From Hyaloscypha bicolor E (lineage: Eukaryota; Ascomycota; Leotiomycetes; Helotiales; Hyaloscyphaceae), in the NCBI RefSeq assembly GCF_002865645.1, contig NW_020194589.1, positions 2,889,750-2,953,749 of the forward strand: DNA of 64,000 nucleotides. The letters are read 5' to 3'. The translations under genes and the position numbers were made by a program. Positions 54,617-64,000 of the stretch are shown here, one piece after another. How positions within the stretch are numbered: the stretch's first letter is position 1; each line of letters opens with the position of its first letter. Under the pieces are notes generated by a model. It did not search any database. It had not been told where the DNA came from and was given only the letters and a program-made list of their open reading frames with translations.

Positions 54617-55072
54617 GACCAGGGAAAGTGGTGGGGGCTGTGATGAAAGCATGGATACGGATACTGATACGGATGGCAGTGGGGATGAAGTTCAAGAACG
54701 CTTAGCGGATTGAAAGTCTATTCAGCCATCCTGACATTATCCAGGAGCTAGGTAGTTCAATTCCATTCCCAGGCATTAGGAATCTAAGAACATACATTCA
54801 TTAAGTGCTTTCCTTCCAGCTCGGTCCTCATATGAATGACCTCCAGTGCCTGCACATGATTGTTGTTTCTGCTGAATAATACTTTTCTCTCCATCTGAGC
54901 AATTCGAAATATTATTCATCTCAAATACAACTTTCTTCCGATTTCCCTTGGTTGTCTCTGACAGCCCATTTAAATCACTAAATCTAGTTGACCTTCTCAT
55001 ATATATCCACGTATTTTCTCTCCAATACTGTTCTCCTTTTCCAGATCTTGAATCAGAATCTTTTACACTATC
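54617..55072. other. intergenic between RING gene and its decayed copy
   Basis: A 456-bp gap. A minus-strand frame (54776-55087) lacks domain similarity. The tract CGGATACTGATACGGATGGC just after the RING gene may be old coding sequence. Confidence 0.4.
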
Positions 55073-55560
55073 ATGCCAAATTCTCAAGCATCTTCGACTA
55101 GTTCAACGAAGTCTCGTAACTTTTCAAGAATGACCAGCACAAACCCCGAACAATGACCACCAACTTCTCCGCTGTGTACCATCTGTCTCGAATGGCGCTC
55201 CAACAACCACGCAACCCTCATCATCCCCTGCACCCACGCCTTCGACCTCTCTTGCATCCACCGTCACCTCACTCACTCACTCACTCCACTCACTCGGCAA
55301 AGCCACTCATATGCCCTCTCTGCCGGCAACCCATCACAACCATCCGGTACAACTTCGGCCCCTCTAGACCCTGGGATACTTATAACTCCGGTCCCAGGGG
55401 ATCTTGGGGAGTGTTACGGCTGTTATTCCGGACTGGAGAGGATTAGAAAGTGCCAGTACTGGCAGGGAGGGAACAAAACTGTGGGTATTGTGGGAAAGGA
55501 CACCAGAATTGGGACTGCCAGCCACCAGAACCCGGTATAGTTCAACTCGAGCGTGTGTAA
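55073..55560 (+). pseudogene. decayed RING plus CCHC-knuckle paralogue
   Basis: An ATG at 55073 opens a frame that meets TGA at 55154-55156. It then continues PPTSPLCTICLEWRSN, IIPCTHAFDLSCIHRHL, the RING half of the neighbouring gene. A frameshift follows, after which KPLICPLCRQPITTIRYNF appears in another frame, and CGYCGKGHQNWDC (a CX2CX4HX4C knuckle) in a third. Most of the helical middle present in the intact gene is missing. It is therefore a shortened, multiply disrupted relative of the gene at 53507-54616, in the same orientation. Confidence 0.7.
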
Positions 55561-55911
55561 CAAGAATTCTATTGTACAATGGTCCACATCCTTAGTGTCG
55601 GGGGCTTCTAAGTATCAGAAAGGCACTTTTTACATTTTGTAGAGTGAAATTATCCACCAAAGTAAACGGCACAATGAGGAAATAGAACAAATCATTCAGT
55701 GATTCATGATATATCAATTTATGCCTGCCTATTCATATCGTTACAGTCATTACTTCATGCAAGCATGCGAATCATCAATAAAAACAGAAACTGTCCACCC
55801 AATGCCCCTTTACACAAAGAGAAAAGAGAAGTCTGTGTGGCCGTAATCCAGCAACGACAAGCGTATCCTAACAAATTCATCAATCAACACAAAGACACCG
55901 GTAGCGACCCT
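55561..55911. other. intergenic, nothing recognised
   Basis: A 351-bp AT-leaning gap between the RING pseudogene and the 3' end of the GBD/FH3 gene. Confidence 0.4.
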
Positions 55912-58528
55912 CTACAGCCAAACGTCATCGTTCATTGGCGAATTGATCTTCTGAGCCCCACTCAAGAAGTCCAATTTCATCTCAATCTTGGGCGCGGCCT
56001 CAATAGGAGTATTCTTCGCGAGGCTCTTTTTCGCTGGACTCTTGCTGCTTTCAACGCATGGCCCGCATCGAACGTCGCGAGTATTCCAGCCATCATCAGC
56101 CGCGGCAGCAACCCAACATCTCAAGCCATCATGTACACCACCGTAAAATTTCTCCTTGCACAGTCTGAGAGTTCCGCCTGAGCATTTCTCCCAACCTGAT
56201 ACCATCATCTGTTCTCGGAGTGTGTTGCGCTCCGCTTGTGTAGGAAGACTTGCAATAATACCGTTGACAATGTCCAAATGCGAGGCAAGATAATTCGTTG
56301 CATCCCATTCGACGCCGCCAACGTAAGGTGCTGCTGGTACTGGAGGACGTTCTTTAGGAAAGTGCTTCGTCATATAGATGTGGTGGGGATTGGCGCTGTT
56401 GAAGCTACTGTCCGAGGTAGCCTGCGTGCCGTATGGATGAGAGTGGTCACCATGGTCGGTTGTTGGTTTAGGGAGAGCAATTACGTTAAGGTTGTGCAGG
56501 AAAATCCAGAAAACTTCTTTGGTAACATTGACAACCTCCTTGCACCAGACTCGGTATGGTCGTGGCCGCCGCATCTCAAGGACGAATCCGACCGGTCGTT
56601 GAGACTCACTTGGTTCGGGGTCACGAAGATAAGACAAAAGGATCTTAGCTCGGTGGGTTCGTTCCGACATTGGAGCCGACTTCAGGTACGTAAACAGGAG
56701 TGAGCTGATAATGTTGCGTGTGGTGAACTCGCTCGGCCCCTTCTTCTCCTCGTCGAAGAGCATGTGTAAGAGTGCGGGGAACAGAGTGACTTGGATCCTA
56801 TCTAGGTGTTGAAGGGCGAGTGCAGTAGTTGCAAGAGCCTTCAGGCAGAGGAGAACCTCATGAAGTAAAGCATCTTCGTGCTCCTCTCTGTAAAACTGTC
56901 AGTGGGGCCCGAGAAGGACATTGGGGTGTGACAAACCTCCACTCAACCTCCATAGTTCTATGTAGCAAACCAACAATCTCCTCCATTCCTCCTTGCCGGA
57001 TAAACCCATCAGTCCATGCTACCGTCTCATTGCGAAGCAAAAGCCTCAGCTTATGTAATTTTCCAACTTCAACCAATTCCGGCTTGCGAACCTTCCTCAA
57101 GTAGGACACAAAATCATCAGTAAGCTGTCCTTTTGCCTTTGCAATCAGTGTCTGGGCAACAGCAGCACCTGAGGCTGTCAACGATTTGTTTCCATCCTTC
57201 AGATTCTCTGAAGATTTCTTTGATTTGGTCAAACTCATTTCCTCCTTAGACTTCTTGCCTGGTGATGGCGGTTCTTTGCTAGATGCCCTTGACAATGTAA
57301 AGGTTCTGCTTCTTGGTCTCTTTGTCTTAACTTCCGGGACATCATGGGTACCGCTGGTAGCTTCAGCACTTGAATCACTACGGTTGGTCCCTGGCCTGCC
57401 ATCTTTTCCAGCAGCAGAAATTTCTGCCCAGTCCTGTCTAATAAAATCTTTCTTCATGGACACGGCAAGACTCCGCATCTTCCCACGCTGGTGTTCGGGG
57501 ATATTACGTCGGTCCAGCATAGCCTCAAACTCCTTGTCCACATCTTTGTCCGGAATCACTGGTCCAGCCTCAGCTGGTGTAGGAGTCTTCTTGCCAGGAG
57601 ATGAAGTGGATGGCTTCATTCGGTGACCCTTCTGCGCTGCTGGTGTCTCTGTCTTTTCCGACTTTGCCGATGACGCCGTAGCCTTTCTTTCAAAGCTAGG
57701 TCTTTTGGCACCAGATACACGTCGTACAATTTCGGCACTGTGTCTTGACCCTGAACTAACACGCCTGCTAATATCCTGCAGGCTAAAACTGCTTGGCAGG
57801 TATGTCGACTTTGGTCGTTGAAAACCACTATCTTGTTTTGTGAGAGTAGGCGGGCCAGCGGGACCAGCATGAAAATCTCTTTGCCTCCCATTGTCTCGCG
57901 GGGTATACAAGTCGATCTGATCCTCTAAAAACTTCCCTCCCAGTGGTTGTTTGGCAAAGCATTCACTCGAGAATTGGGCATAAATTGGTGGTGGACATGC
58001 CGTTTCAGCAGATGATATGGATGTTGGGGTACGGTTCTCTTTGTCTTTCTGAACACGAGCTTCTTCTTCAGCTTGCTTGCGAAGGTTCTTTGCAGATTTC
58101 GGACGCGAGAGAAGGTTGGAGAGGTTGGTGGTCGACTTCTTCTTATTGGGTTTGGGCTCCTTCGACTTTGGTTCCTTCTCTGAATCCTTCCCAAACGTCT
58201 TCAAAGAGATTGTGCTCAATGTCTTCTTGTGCGATGCTTTCGTGGCATCTTCGCTTGTATTCGGACGCTTCGCTTCTCGTGATTTCTTGGGCGGCGGTGG
58301 CGGCTGACTTTGCTGGTTGTGCTGAAGCTCACCAAGAGCTCTTGTGTGCGGATGATCTAGAGGCAGACATGGGACCGATGCATATGCTGGTGAAGCAACA
58401 AAAGTGCTGGGCAGATTCGAAGAGAGCCCTGCTCCGGCAGAAGGGGTTCTCTTGTGCATGAACGACAATACCGATGATTTGGTGCGTTTATGATTATAAG
58501 AATCCGGTACACGATGCTGGGAAGCCAT
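55912..58528 (-). CDS. formin-type GTPase-binding/FH3 domain protein without FH1-FH2
   Basis: Exons 58528-56937 and 56887-55912 give 855 residues; the 49-bp intron restores MEVEWREEHEDALLHEVLL. The first ~330 residues are basic, Ser/Pro-rich and disordered. From about 345 the sequence follows the formin Drf_GBD pattern: VDKEFEAMLDRRNIPEHQRG, KMRSLAVSMKKDFIRQDW, then KRPRSRTFTLSRASSKEPPS. An armadillo-like FH3 region follows (DDFVSYLRKVRKPELVEVGK, ETVAWTDGFIRQGGMEEIVG, ALATTALALQHLDRI, RNIISSLLFTYLKSAPMSE). There is no proline-rich FH1 or actin-nucleating FH2. Probably a Rho-GTPase-binding polarity or septation factor (inference). Confidence 0.82.
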
Positions 58529-59278
58529 GTTGAAGGCCAATTGGCAAAGTAAATGGAGTGCTCCTCCAAATTATGCTGCGTTGGAGCAAATAATTGGCCT
58601 CATGTTGGTATGAGGACGTGAGGTCGAGGATCGCTTGCCCCTCGAAATGGTTGTTGACGAAAATCGCGTTGCTACAGCGACCACGAAAGCTTTGGGCTTG
58701 AGCACGTGAGAGCACAAAGTTTATCCGGGTCCGGACCGGAGAAATAGATTCACTAAAAAGGAAGATAGATTGTTTTTCATGGACCTGAAAGAATTGAAAG
58801 TTCCTTTCTTAAAACCCCTGTCAGACTGGGGGTTGTCATGAAAACACTATGGGCGGCATCCTTCAGCCCTTAGACAAACAGGGGGCTTGCGGTGAACATA
58901 GAAAAGAGTCACCCAGGAGTCAGTACGCCAAGTTCGATGGGACATTTCAATTACGTCCTCTCCTAATGTTTTGTCGAGGCCTGGTACATTCAGTAACAGT
59001 TCGAAAACCTCGGAAGGTCTGGCATATTCAAATCTTTTCCTCTCAAAGCCCAGACCATTGTCCTGCTTTGATAGAGGACCTTGAAAGTAAGCGTTGCTTT
59101 TTATGTCCACCGCAAGAGGGATTAGCCACCAAACAAGACACGAAAGTCTTCAGATTAGAAGAATCAATTATTTTCTAAGGACAATAAAGCCAATTGAGCT
59201 CTTGTTATGCTCTCCTCTAATTCGGACGTCCTTCCAAAATGCCTGCTATTTACTTTGTTGAATCGAAGCCAAGAAATG
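58529..59278. other. intergenic, GBD/FH3 promoter and Apd1-like 3' region
   Basis: A 750-bp gap. The frame at 58849-59178 and its antisense have no domain. No repeat was recognised. Confidence 0.4.
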
Positions 59279-60465
59279 CTACCAACTGAAAACTCCCCTC
59301 TGTCTATCAAATCCACCCCTCAGTTGCCGCTCAGGCTTCACAACCTTCCCTTGAAGCACCGTAAACTTCACAATGCCCTCACAATCCTCTGGCCTCACCC
59401 TTGCAATCCAGATACACTGCGCAGCTCCTTCTTGGACTTCGTCCGCCGAAGGTTTCGCTGGTGGTGGACAGATTTCTCCGTCCAATTTCCCTCGTTCTAC
59501 ATTATCTAGTCCAAAAGCATCTGCTTTCCTGTAGACCATCACATTGGCGGAGTACTTATGTCCTCCAACATGCGAGATGAAGTATACCCCAACTCCACCA
59601 GGTCGCTCATCGTCCAAATCTCGGAAGAGCCCGCAGACTCGCAGATGTCTTTCTAATTCTTTGCGCAATAGCGGTGCGCTTTGCCCGCATCGTGCGTCTC
59701 GAGTTTTTTGTGAACAGAGGAGAATGAGTGCTCGATGGGGACTTGGTCGCGATGTCAATTGGTCGGCGGTGGGAAGGGGATCTGGTAGGGAGGCGGGTAT
59801 TGAGATTGGTCCTAAAGGTGTGCTATTCGTAGGGCCTTTATTGACGAATTCTGAAATTAAAGTGTTGACATTTTTCGGCGTAACGTTTTCAATGACGATG
59901 AAGGCTGGGAGGAGAAGGACAGTCGTGGGTTCGGAATAGCTTGTGGTATGGGAAGGCGTGGGTATATTTGAGGCGGACAGCATAAGCCTCTTCATGCATG
60001 GAGTTAGCAAACCAATTACTTAAATGGAATGAATGTGTAACCTACCCCGTTACTTGGCTTCACGTCTGCTTTCTTGTCGATAGCTTCCATCACGCTCCCC
60101 TTCTCATCTGCAACATCTCTCACCCAGTCCGTCTTCCCAGTCGCAACCAAAACATGCGTACTCCATCCCTTCACGTACCCGTACAGCTTGTCATCTTCGT
60201 CAATCTTGAATCCCTTCGGCAGTGAGACAATGCACGAATCGCAATCATGGTCGCAATCCTCCCCGTCAACAGCGGGATCTACCTTCGGGAACAGGTGGCT
60301 GCACGGCGTGTTGCCATCTGGCGTACCTGGAGCGGGCGTTGAAGCTCCCGATAACGATTGTTTCGCACTGTTGAGAAAAGATTTGAGGCTCGAGGTCATC
60401 TTGAAAGAGCGTCCCACGGCTGGATGATTTTTCTTGGCTGCACTGCCCTCTGTTTTGTAGGACAT
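59279..60465 (-). CDS. APD1: Apd1-like 2Fe-2S thioredoxin-like ferredoxin
   Basis: Exons 60465-60046 and 59989-59279 give 376 residues (354 if the ATG at 60399 is used). The N-terminal half has CDHDCDSCIVSLPKGFKID, then KGWSTHVLVATGKTDWVRDV and, across the 56-bp intron, RLMLSASNIPTP. The C-terminal thioredoxin-like domain has a Cys pair nine residues apart in LLCSQKTRDARCGQSAP and the HVGGH motif in ISHVGGHKYSANVMVYRK. These match the Cys2His2 2Fe-2S site described for yeast Apd1. Apd1 affects actin patches and redox-drug sensitivity; its biochemical partner is unknown. All four ligands are intact. Confidence 0.9.
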
Positions 60466-61109
60466 GGTGGGGTTCCGCAGTGGGGCTTTGAACTCCGTAA
60501 TCAAAGTTCCGGATTCCGTAAGCAGAATTATCAGATCCGCGATTTAGGGTCATTTCTTATCAGATCTTTTGAATGAGCGAGGACAAGGTCAACGAAGGCC
60601 GAATTGTGCCTCCTGAGCTGGTACTTATACTTCTTCTCACCTTTACTCTGTATTTTGACGGCGCTCTATCAAGCATGACGCGTCACAAGGCATCCTCTTT
60701 GAGGTTACCATAGCCAAACCAGTGCAAGAACTCGGCCTTCTCCTTAAATCCGTGAAGCGAGATGCAGAACCCGAACTCGAATCCGACATATATTGTGCTT
60801 TGCCAACGTAGATCAAGTGCTGTTTCTGTGGGCCCTAATAATGGTTGAGGAATTCTCAACTTCAAGACGGTTTTGCTCAATAGTCACTTGAAATCAGTTT
60901 TCAGGCAAGACTTGCCCAACACCTGCTGTTTGGTAGTGTTTGCCCTGTTTTGCTCTGTACGTTGCAAAATCTTGAGACGAGTTGATCATTTTATTCTTTT
61001 CGATGACTTTCAGGCTTCAGATCCCCGTTGCAAGGCAATTTTTCACTGAGTTTTATGATTTCCTGCCACCCGGCAACATTCATTCTATTTGGCCTCTTTT
61101 CAAGTGAAC
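60466..61109. other. intergenic, nothing recognised
   Basis: A 644-bp gap between two minus-strand genes, holding the Apd1-like promoter and the DUF924 3' region. Confidence 0.4.
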
Positions 61110-62039
61110 TCATTTCTCATCCTCCTGCCCTAATGGTGTCCATCTACCCTTCACCACATCCTCTCTTATCCTTTTGGCAACCTCCGAGTTGCTTCTGTCG
61201 ACGCCATTCTGAAATATGATTGTCCATTCTTTCTCTTTGTCCGTCGACTCTCTCCCCTTTGCAACATCCTGGTAGGGATACTTCCCAAACTTATCAATGA
61301 TAGGTTTGTGCACATCCAACACAGTCCACATCCAAAAGAACCACTCATGCATTTTTACCCCGTTATCCAGGGGAGGACCCTCTCGATACATTCTGCCAAA
61401 TGCATAAGTATCTTCAGCCAACTCTGCCCTCTTCGCTCGATACGGATCTGTCTTGCCCGTGAATTTCTCAACCTCGACTCGCACATCCTCACCCATTAAC
61501 AGCGCTAATTCGTGATCAACGAGAACTTCCGAATGAACCACGGGAGCAATGAGCCACAATCGCGCCATCACCCAGAAATCGAAGGATGCTCCCAGTTCGT
61601 CCATCCATCTCTTTTTGCTGTCAATTCTCAACGCGCTAGGCAAATCCAAGAGTTGCTGTGCATATTTTCTTGCCACATACTGGAAATAGCCGTAGATGTA
61701 CCTCGCATCCATACCCTCGAACAATGCACGTGGTCCTTGATCGAGGAGGAGCTGTAGTCCCAATGCTTGCTCCGGAAAGTCTCTGGACTCGGGAGGTGGC
61801 AGAAACTGCATCATATCAGGTACATTGTCAACGCCTAGCGTACTGAGAGCCTTGAGAGTCGGCCAAGCAATTTCACGAAGTTCTTCTCCATGTGACCCAC
61901 CATCGGAGCGGAAAACATATGTGAATACTTCCTTGAAATCCAACGGCTTTTCAATGGGCCATGGTAAGCGGTTTTTAAAGACTCGGCGGAAGAGTTCCGG
62001 TGTCAGGAGCGACGAGAGGTCATTGTTCGAAGATGCCAT
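61110..62039 (-). CDS. DUF924 family protein
   Basis: One exon of 309 residues starting MASSNNDLSSLLTPE; the frame continues four codons upstream without an ATG. The DUF924 (TPR-like helical) pattern is visible: FLPPPESRDFPEQALGLQLL, LLDQGPRALFEG, then near the end VLDVHKPIIDKFGKYPYQDV and AKGRESTDKEKEW. The family is widespread in bacteria and fungi and has no established function. The protein appears complete. Confidence 0.75.
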   Translation of the reverse strand: MASSNNDLSSLLTPELFRRVFKNRLPWPIEKPLDFKEVFTYVFRSDGGSHGEELREIAWPTLKALSTLGVDNVPDMMQFLPPPESRDFPEQALGLQLLLDQGPRALFEGMDARYIYGYFQYVARKYAQQLLDLPSALRIDSKKRWMDELGASFDFWVMARLWLIAPVVHSEVLVDHELALLMGEDVRVEVEKFTGKTDPYRAKRAELAEDTYAFGRMYREGPPLDNGVKMHEWFFWMWTVLDVHKPIIDKFGKYPYQDVAKGRESTDKEKEWTIIFQNGVDRSNSEVAKRIREDVVKGRWTPLGQEDEK

Positions 62040-63082
62040 GGTCGATATCAATCGTAGGGACGTAAAGCTGCCACTTTGCTTATCCTGGGCCTCTGGCTGC
62101 TTATATCCACTTTTCGTCGTTGAAAATCACATGTGGCAACGACTCAGCACTAAATGCTGACTTGCATGCGGAAACCCATATTCTTGTGTTTCTATGTAGG
62201 CACCGCATCCAACAGCAGGAAATCTAAGACTCACCGTGAGCTAACTCCGGCCGCAGTCTGAAACATACCCACAAATTGCGTATTTTTCAGTACCAACTGT
62301 CAACTCTCAACCCGAGCATCGATTTTCAAACCGCCTTTCATCAGCACACATACCGACCTCAGTTTGTGATTTACCCTCCTTCAGCAGCAACGTCCCTCAG
62401 CGTCAGACGCAGTCTCTTTGCATCTTCCATCTTTCAAATTAATAAAGTTCCGGTGCCCTCCCCCAATCCGAGACGGGAGTTCAGCCAGTACGCAGCCGCT
62501 CCACTGCCTCCAAGTCAATCCTCTTTCCGCAATTGCAACTCAAGCTCTTCAATCGACTCGCGCCCTCTCGAGCAAGCACGCCGACTAAGGGCCCGCTTGC
62601 ATATATTACGAAACGTCAAATTCTCCTTCGTTGGTGCAAAATATCTCGTCGTTGGATGTAAGTAATTCCGGCCTTGTTTCAGTTACATGAGAGCCTCAAT
62701 ACTCTATCCCCACAATCCCAGAAAGTTTCCTAAGTTTCAAACAATGGTCGTCGCATCGCTCATTCGATGCAATTTGTTTCCGATGCCATGATTGGCACGA
62801 GCGTCCGGATGGTTCCGAGGATCTTGGCTCCAACGTTGTTTCCATGAGTTTGGTACGGAGTACCTCATTTGCTTGATGAAATGAAGGAATGAAAGCTCGA
62901 GGCCCCCGCATATGTTTAACGCCGTAGCCGTGGTAGTTTCCTGGCTTGGCGTGAACTAATTCTAAATGATGGGCCTCTCAAATTTCTGCTCTCACTTAAA
63001 GGAGAGAGACCTCCCTGTCTGCACTTCTTCAAACGCCAGTCACTCATTCATTCTCGTTTGTGTACATTCATTCATTAGCATT
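62040..63082. other. intergenic, possible unplaced exon
   Basis: A 1.04-kb region between divergent genes. A plus-strand open stretch of about 130 codons ends at 62665, followed by a GTAAGT-like donor. It reads like a basic presequence and ends LRNVKFSFVGAKYLVVG, but it has no ATG and no partner exon was found. A CT-rich promoter precedes the GH5 gene. No repeat was recognised. Confidence 0.35.
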
Positions 63083-64000
63083 ATGCGTTTTTCAACTTCT
63101 TTGCTTGCCGCTGGCTTGTCGGCTCTAGTGCTTTCAGTTCCTGTTGACAGAGATCGTGATGACGAGTGTGGCCGGGATCCTCTCATGCCTCCTACTTACA
63201 AAATACCAGAACCATCTTCGAATCCATATGAAGAAACATATTCAAGTAGCATAGTGTCCTCTTACGCTGTGTCGGTCCCTGCCTCACCACCCACGATTAT
63301 ACCATCAGCAACACTTTCAACTTCCAGCATTGTATCAATTCCCAGTTTTTCACCAGCCATTGAGCTTTTGGCAACATCTGCAAGCACCATAATGCCATCC
63401 TCCACATCAACGGTCCCCAAGTCTTCATCAAGCACTGCTGCCGGGGCAACAAGCACGTCGAAATCGGGTGCTCTGCAATGGGTCGGCGCGAACGAATCTG
63501 GCGCAGAGTTCGGTGGAGGAAAAATTCCGGGAACACTTGGCACTGATTATATTTTCCCTAACACCACCGCGATTCAAACCTTGATGAATAAGGGCATGAA
63601 CATATTCCGAATTCCATTTCTCATGGAGCGTCTCGCACCAGGGACAATGACGAGTGCTCTCGATACCACCTATCTCTCAGAGCTCAAGACTGTTGTGTCA
63701 TTTATTACCGCCGCTGGTGCGCATGCCGTTCTCGACCCTCACAATTTTGGACGGTACTATGGCACCGTCTTCACCTCCACGTCTGATTTCAAGACCTTCT
63801 GGACAAACGTAGCGACCGAGTTCAAGACCAATGACAAGGTCATCTTCGATTGCAACAACGAGTTCCATGACGAGCCGTCCAACGCGCTCGTAGTAGCTCT
63901 GAATCAAGCCTGCATTGAAGGTGTTCGAGCCGCTGGTGCCACAACCCAATATATCTTTGTTGAGGGAACAGTAAGTGCAGCCATCCCACTCATTGCCATC
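63083..64000 (+). CDS. secreted GH5 endoglucanase (5' part, cut by window end)
   Basis: The first exon runs 63083-63970 (296 residues) to a GTAAGT donor after FVEGT; the gene continues past the window. A signal peptide ([18 protein letters not shown]) is followed by a Ser/Thr-rich linker of about 100 residues that lacks the cysteine pattern of a CBM1. The GH5 barrel then starts with [34 protein letters not shown] and [27 protein letters not shown] and [11 protein letters not shown] follow, the latter with the acid/base Glu. It hydrolyses beta-1,4-glucan of plant cell walls. Confidence 0.9.
   Translation, partial: MRFSTSLLAAGLSALVLSVPVDRDRDDECGRDPLMPPTYKIPEPSSNPYEETYSSSIVSSYAVSVPASPPTIIPSATLSTSSIVSIPSFSPAIELLATSASTIMPSSTSTVPKSSSSTAAGATSTSKSGALQWVGANESGAEFGGGKIPGTLGTDYIFPNTTAIQTLMNKGMNIFRIPFLMERLAPGTMTSALDTTYLSELKTVVSFITAAGAHAVLDPHNFGRYYGTVFTSTSDFKTFWTNVATEFKTNDKVIFDCNNEFHDEPSNALVVALNQACIEGVRAAGATTQYIFVEGTVSAAIPLIAI

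Overview
The window comes from a filamentous ascomycete nuclear genome (Pezizomycotina; a leotiomycete such as a helotialean fungus is my best guess, at low confidence). The evidence is many short spliceosomal introns of about 48-110 bp with GTRNGT donors, CTAAC/CTGAC branch sites and YAG acceptors. Gene families typical of such fungi are present: HET, Zn2Cys6, pectinesterase, secreted GH5, P450. Short AT-rich transposon-derived islands also occur. I rebuilt about 32 protein genes exon by exon; in almost every case the joined exons keep frame over the whole length. No rRNA, tRNA or CRISPR was found.

Layout. 1-3.9 kb is a repeat-rich edge: pogo-type transposase fragments in opposite orientations, then a HET-domain/ankyrin-repeat gene whose last six repeats are nearly identical. 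3.9-13 kb is mostly housekeeping: tRNA thiolase NCS6 divergent from ribosomal protein eL8, a beta-carbonic anhydrase, and an ornithine-cyclodeaminase-like gene divergent from a Zn2Cys6 regulator whose zinc cluster needs a 3-nt microexon. 14-19 kb holds a secreted pectin methylesterase, an OB-fold-like orphan and sphingolipid reductase TSC10. 19.8-26.6 kb holds an SDR, an APH-fold kinase, an aldo/keto reductase broken by one in-frame TAG, and a P450.

27.6-39.3 kb is the most unusual block. It holds a 1242-residue protein joining a stonustoxin-like N-terminal region, a thioredoxin-like segment and an AIG1/GIMAP-type GTPase. Beside it are a BTB-like gene, a UBA-ankyrin-AAA+ (Clp-like) protein, a divergent coiled-coil protein and a decayed caspase-like gene. 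A 296-bp TA-flanked MITE lies between the GTPase and BTB-like genes. Taken together the block resembles a nucleotide-binding, death-domain-flavoured immunity neighbourhood; that reading is inference.

40-43.2 kb carries a second family of TA-flanked fold-back elements around a single-pass membrane protein. 43.4-54.6 kb holds an O-fucosyltransferase-like type II membrane protein, an RraA-fold protein with a probable mitochondrial presequence, a WBP2/GRAM-like PPxY protein, QCR6 of respiratory complex III, an SLC49/FLVCR-like transporter and a RING plus CCHC-knuckle protein. A decayed copy of the RING gene follows it. 55.9-64 kb holds a formin-type GBD/FH3 protein, an Apd1-like 2Fe-2S protein, a DUF924 protein and the 5' part of a secreted GH5 endoglucanase that runs off the window.

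The genes are transcribed singly, with several divergent pairs sharing promoters; nothing looks like an operon or a classical biosynthetic gene cluster.
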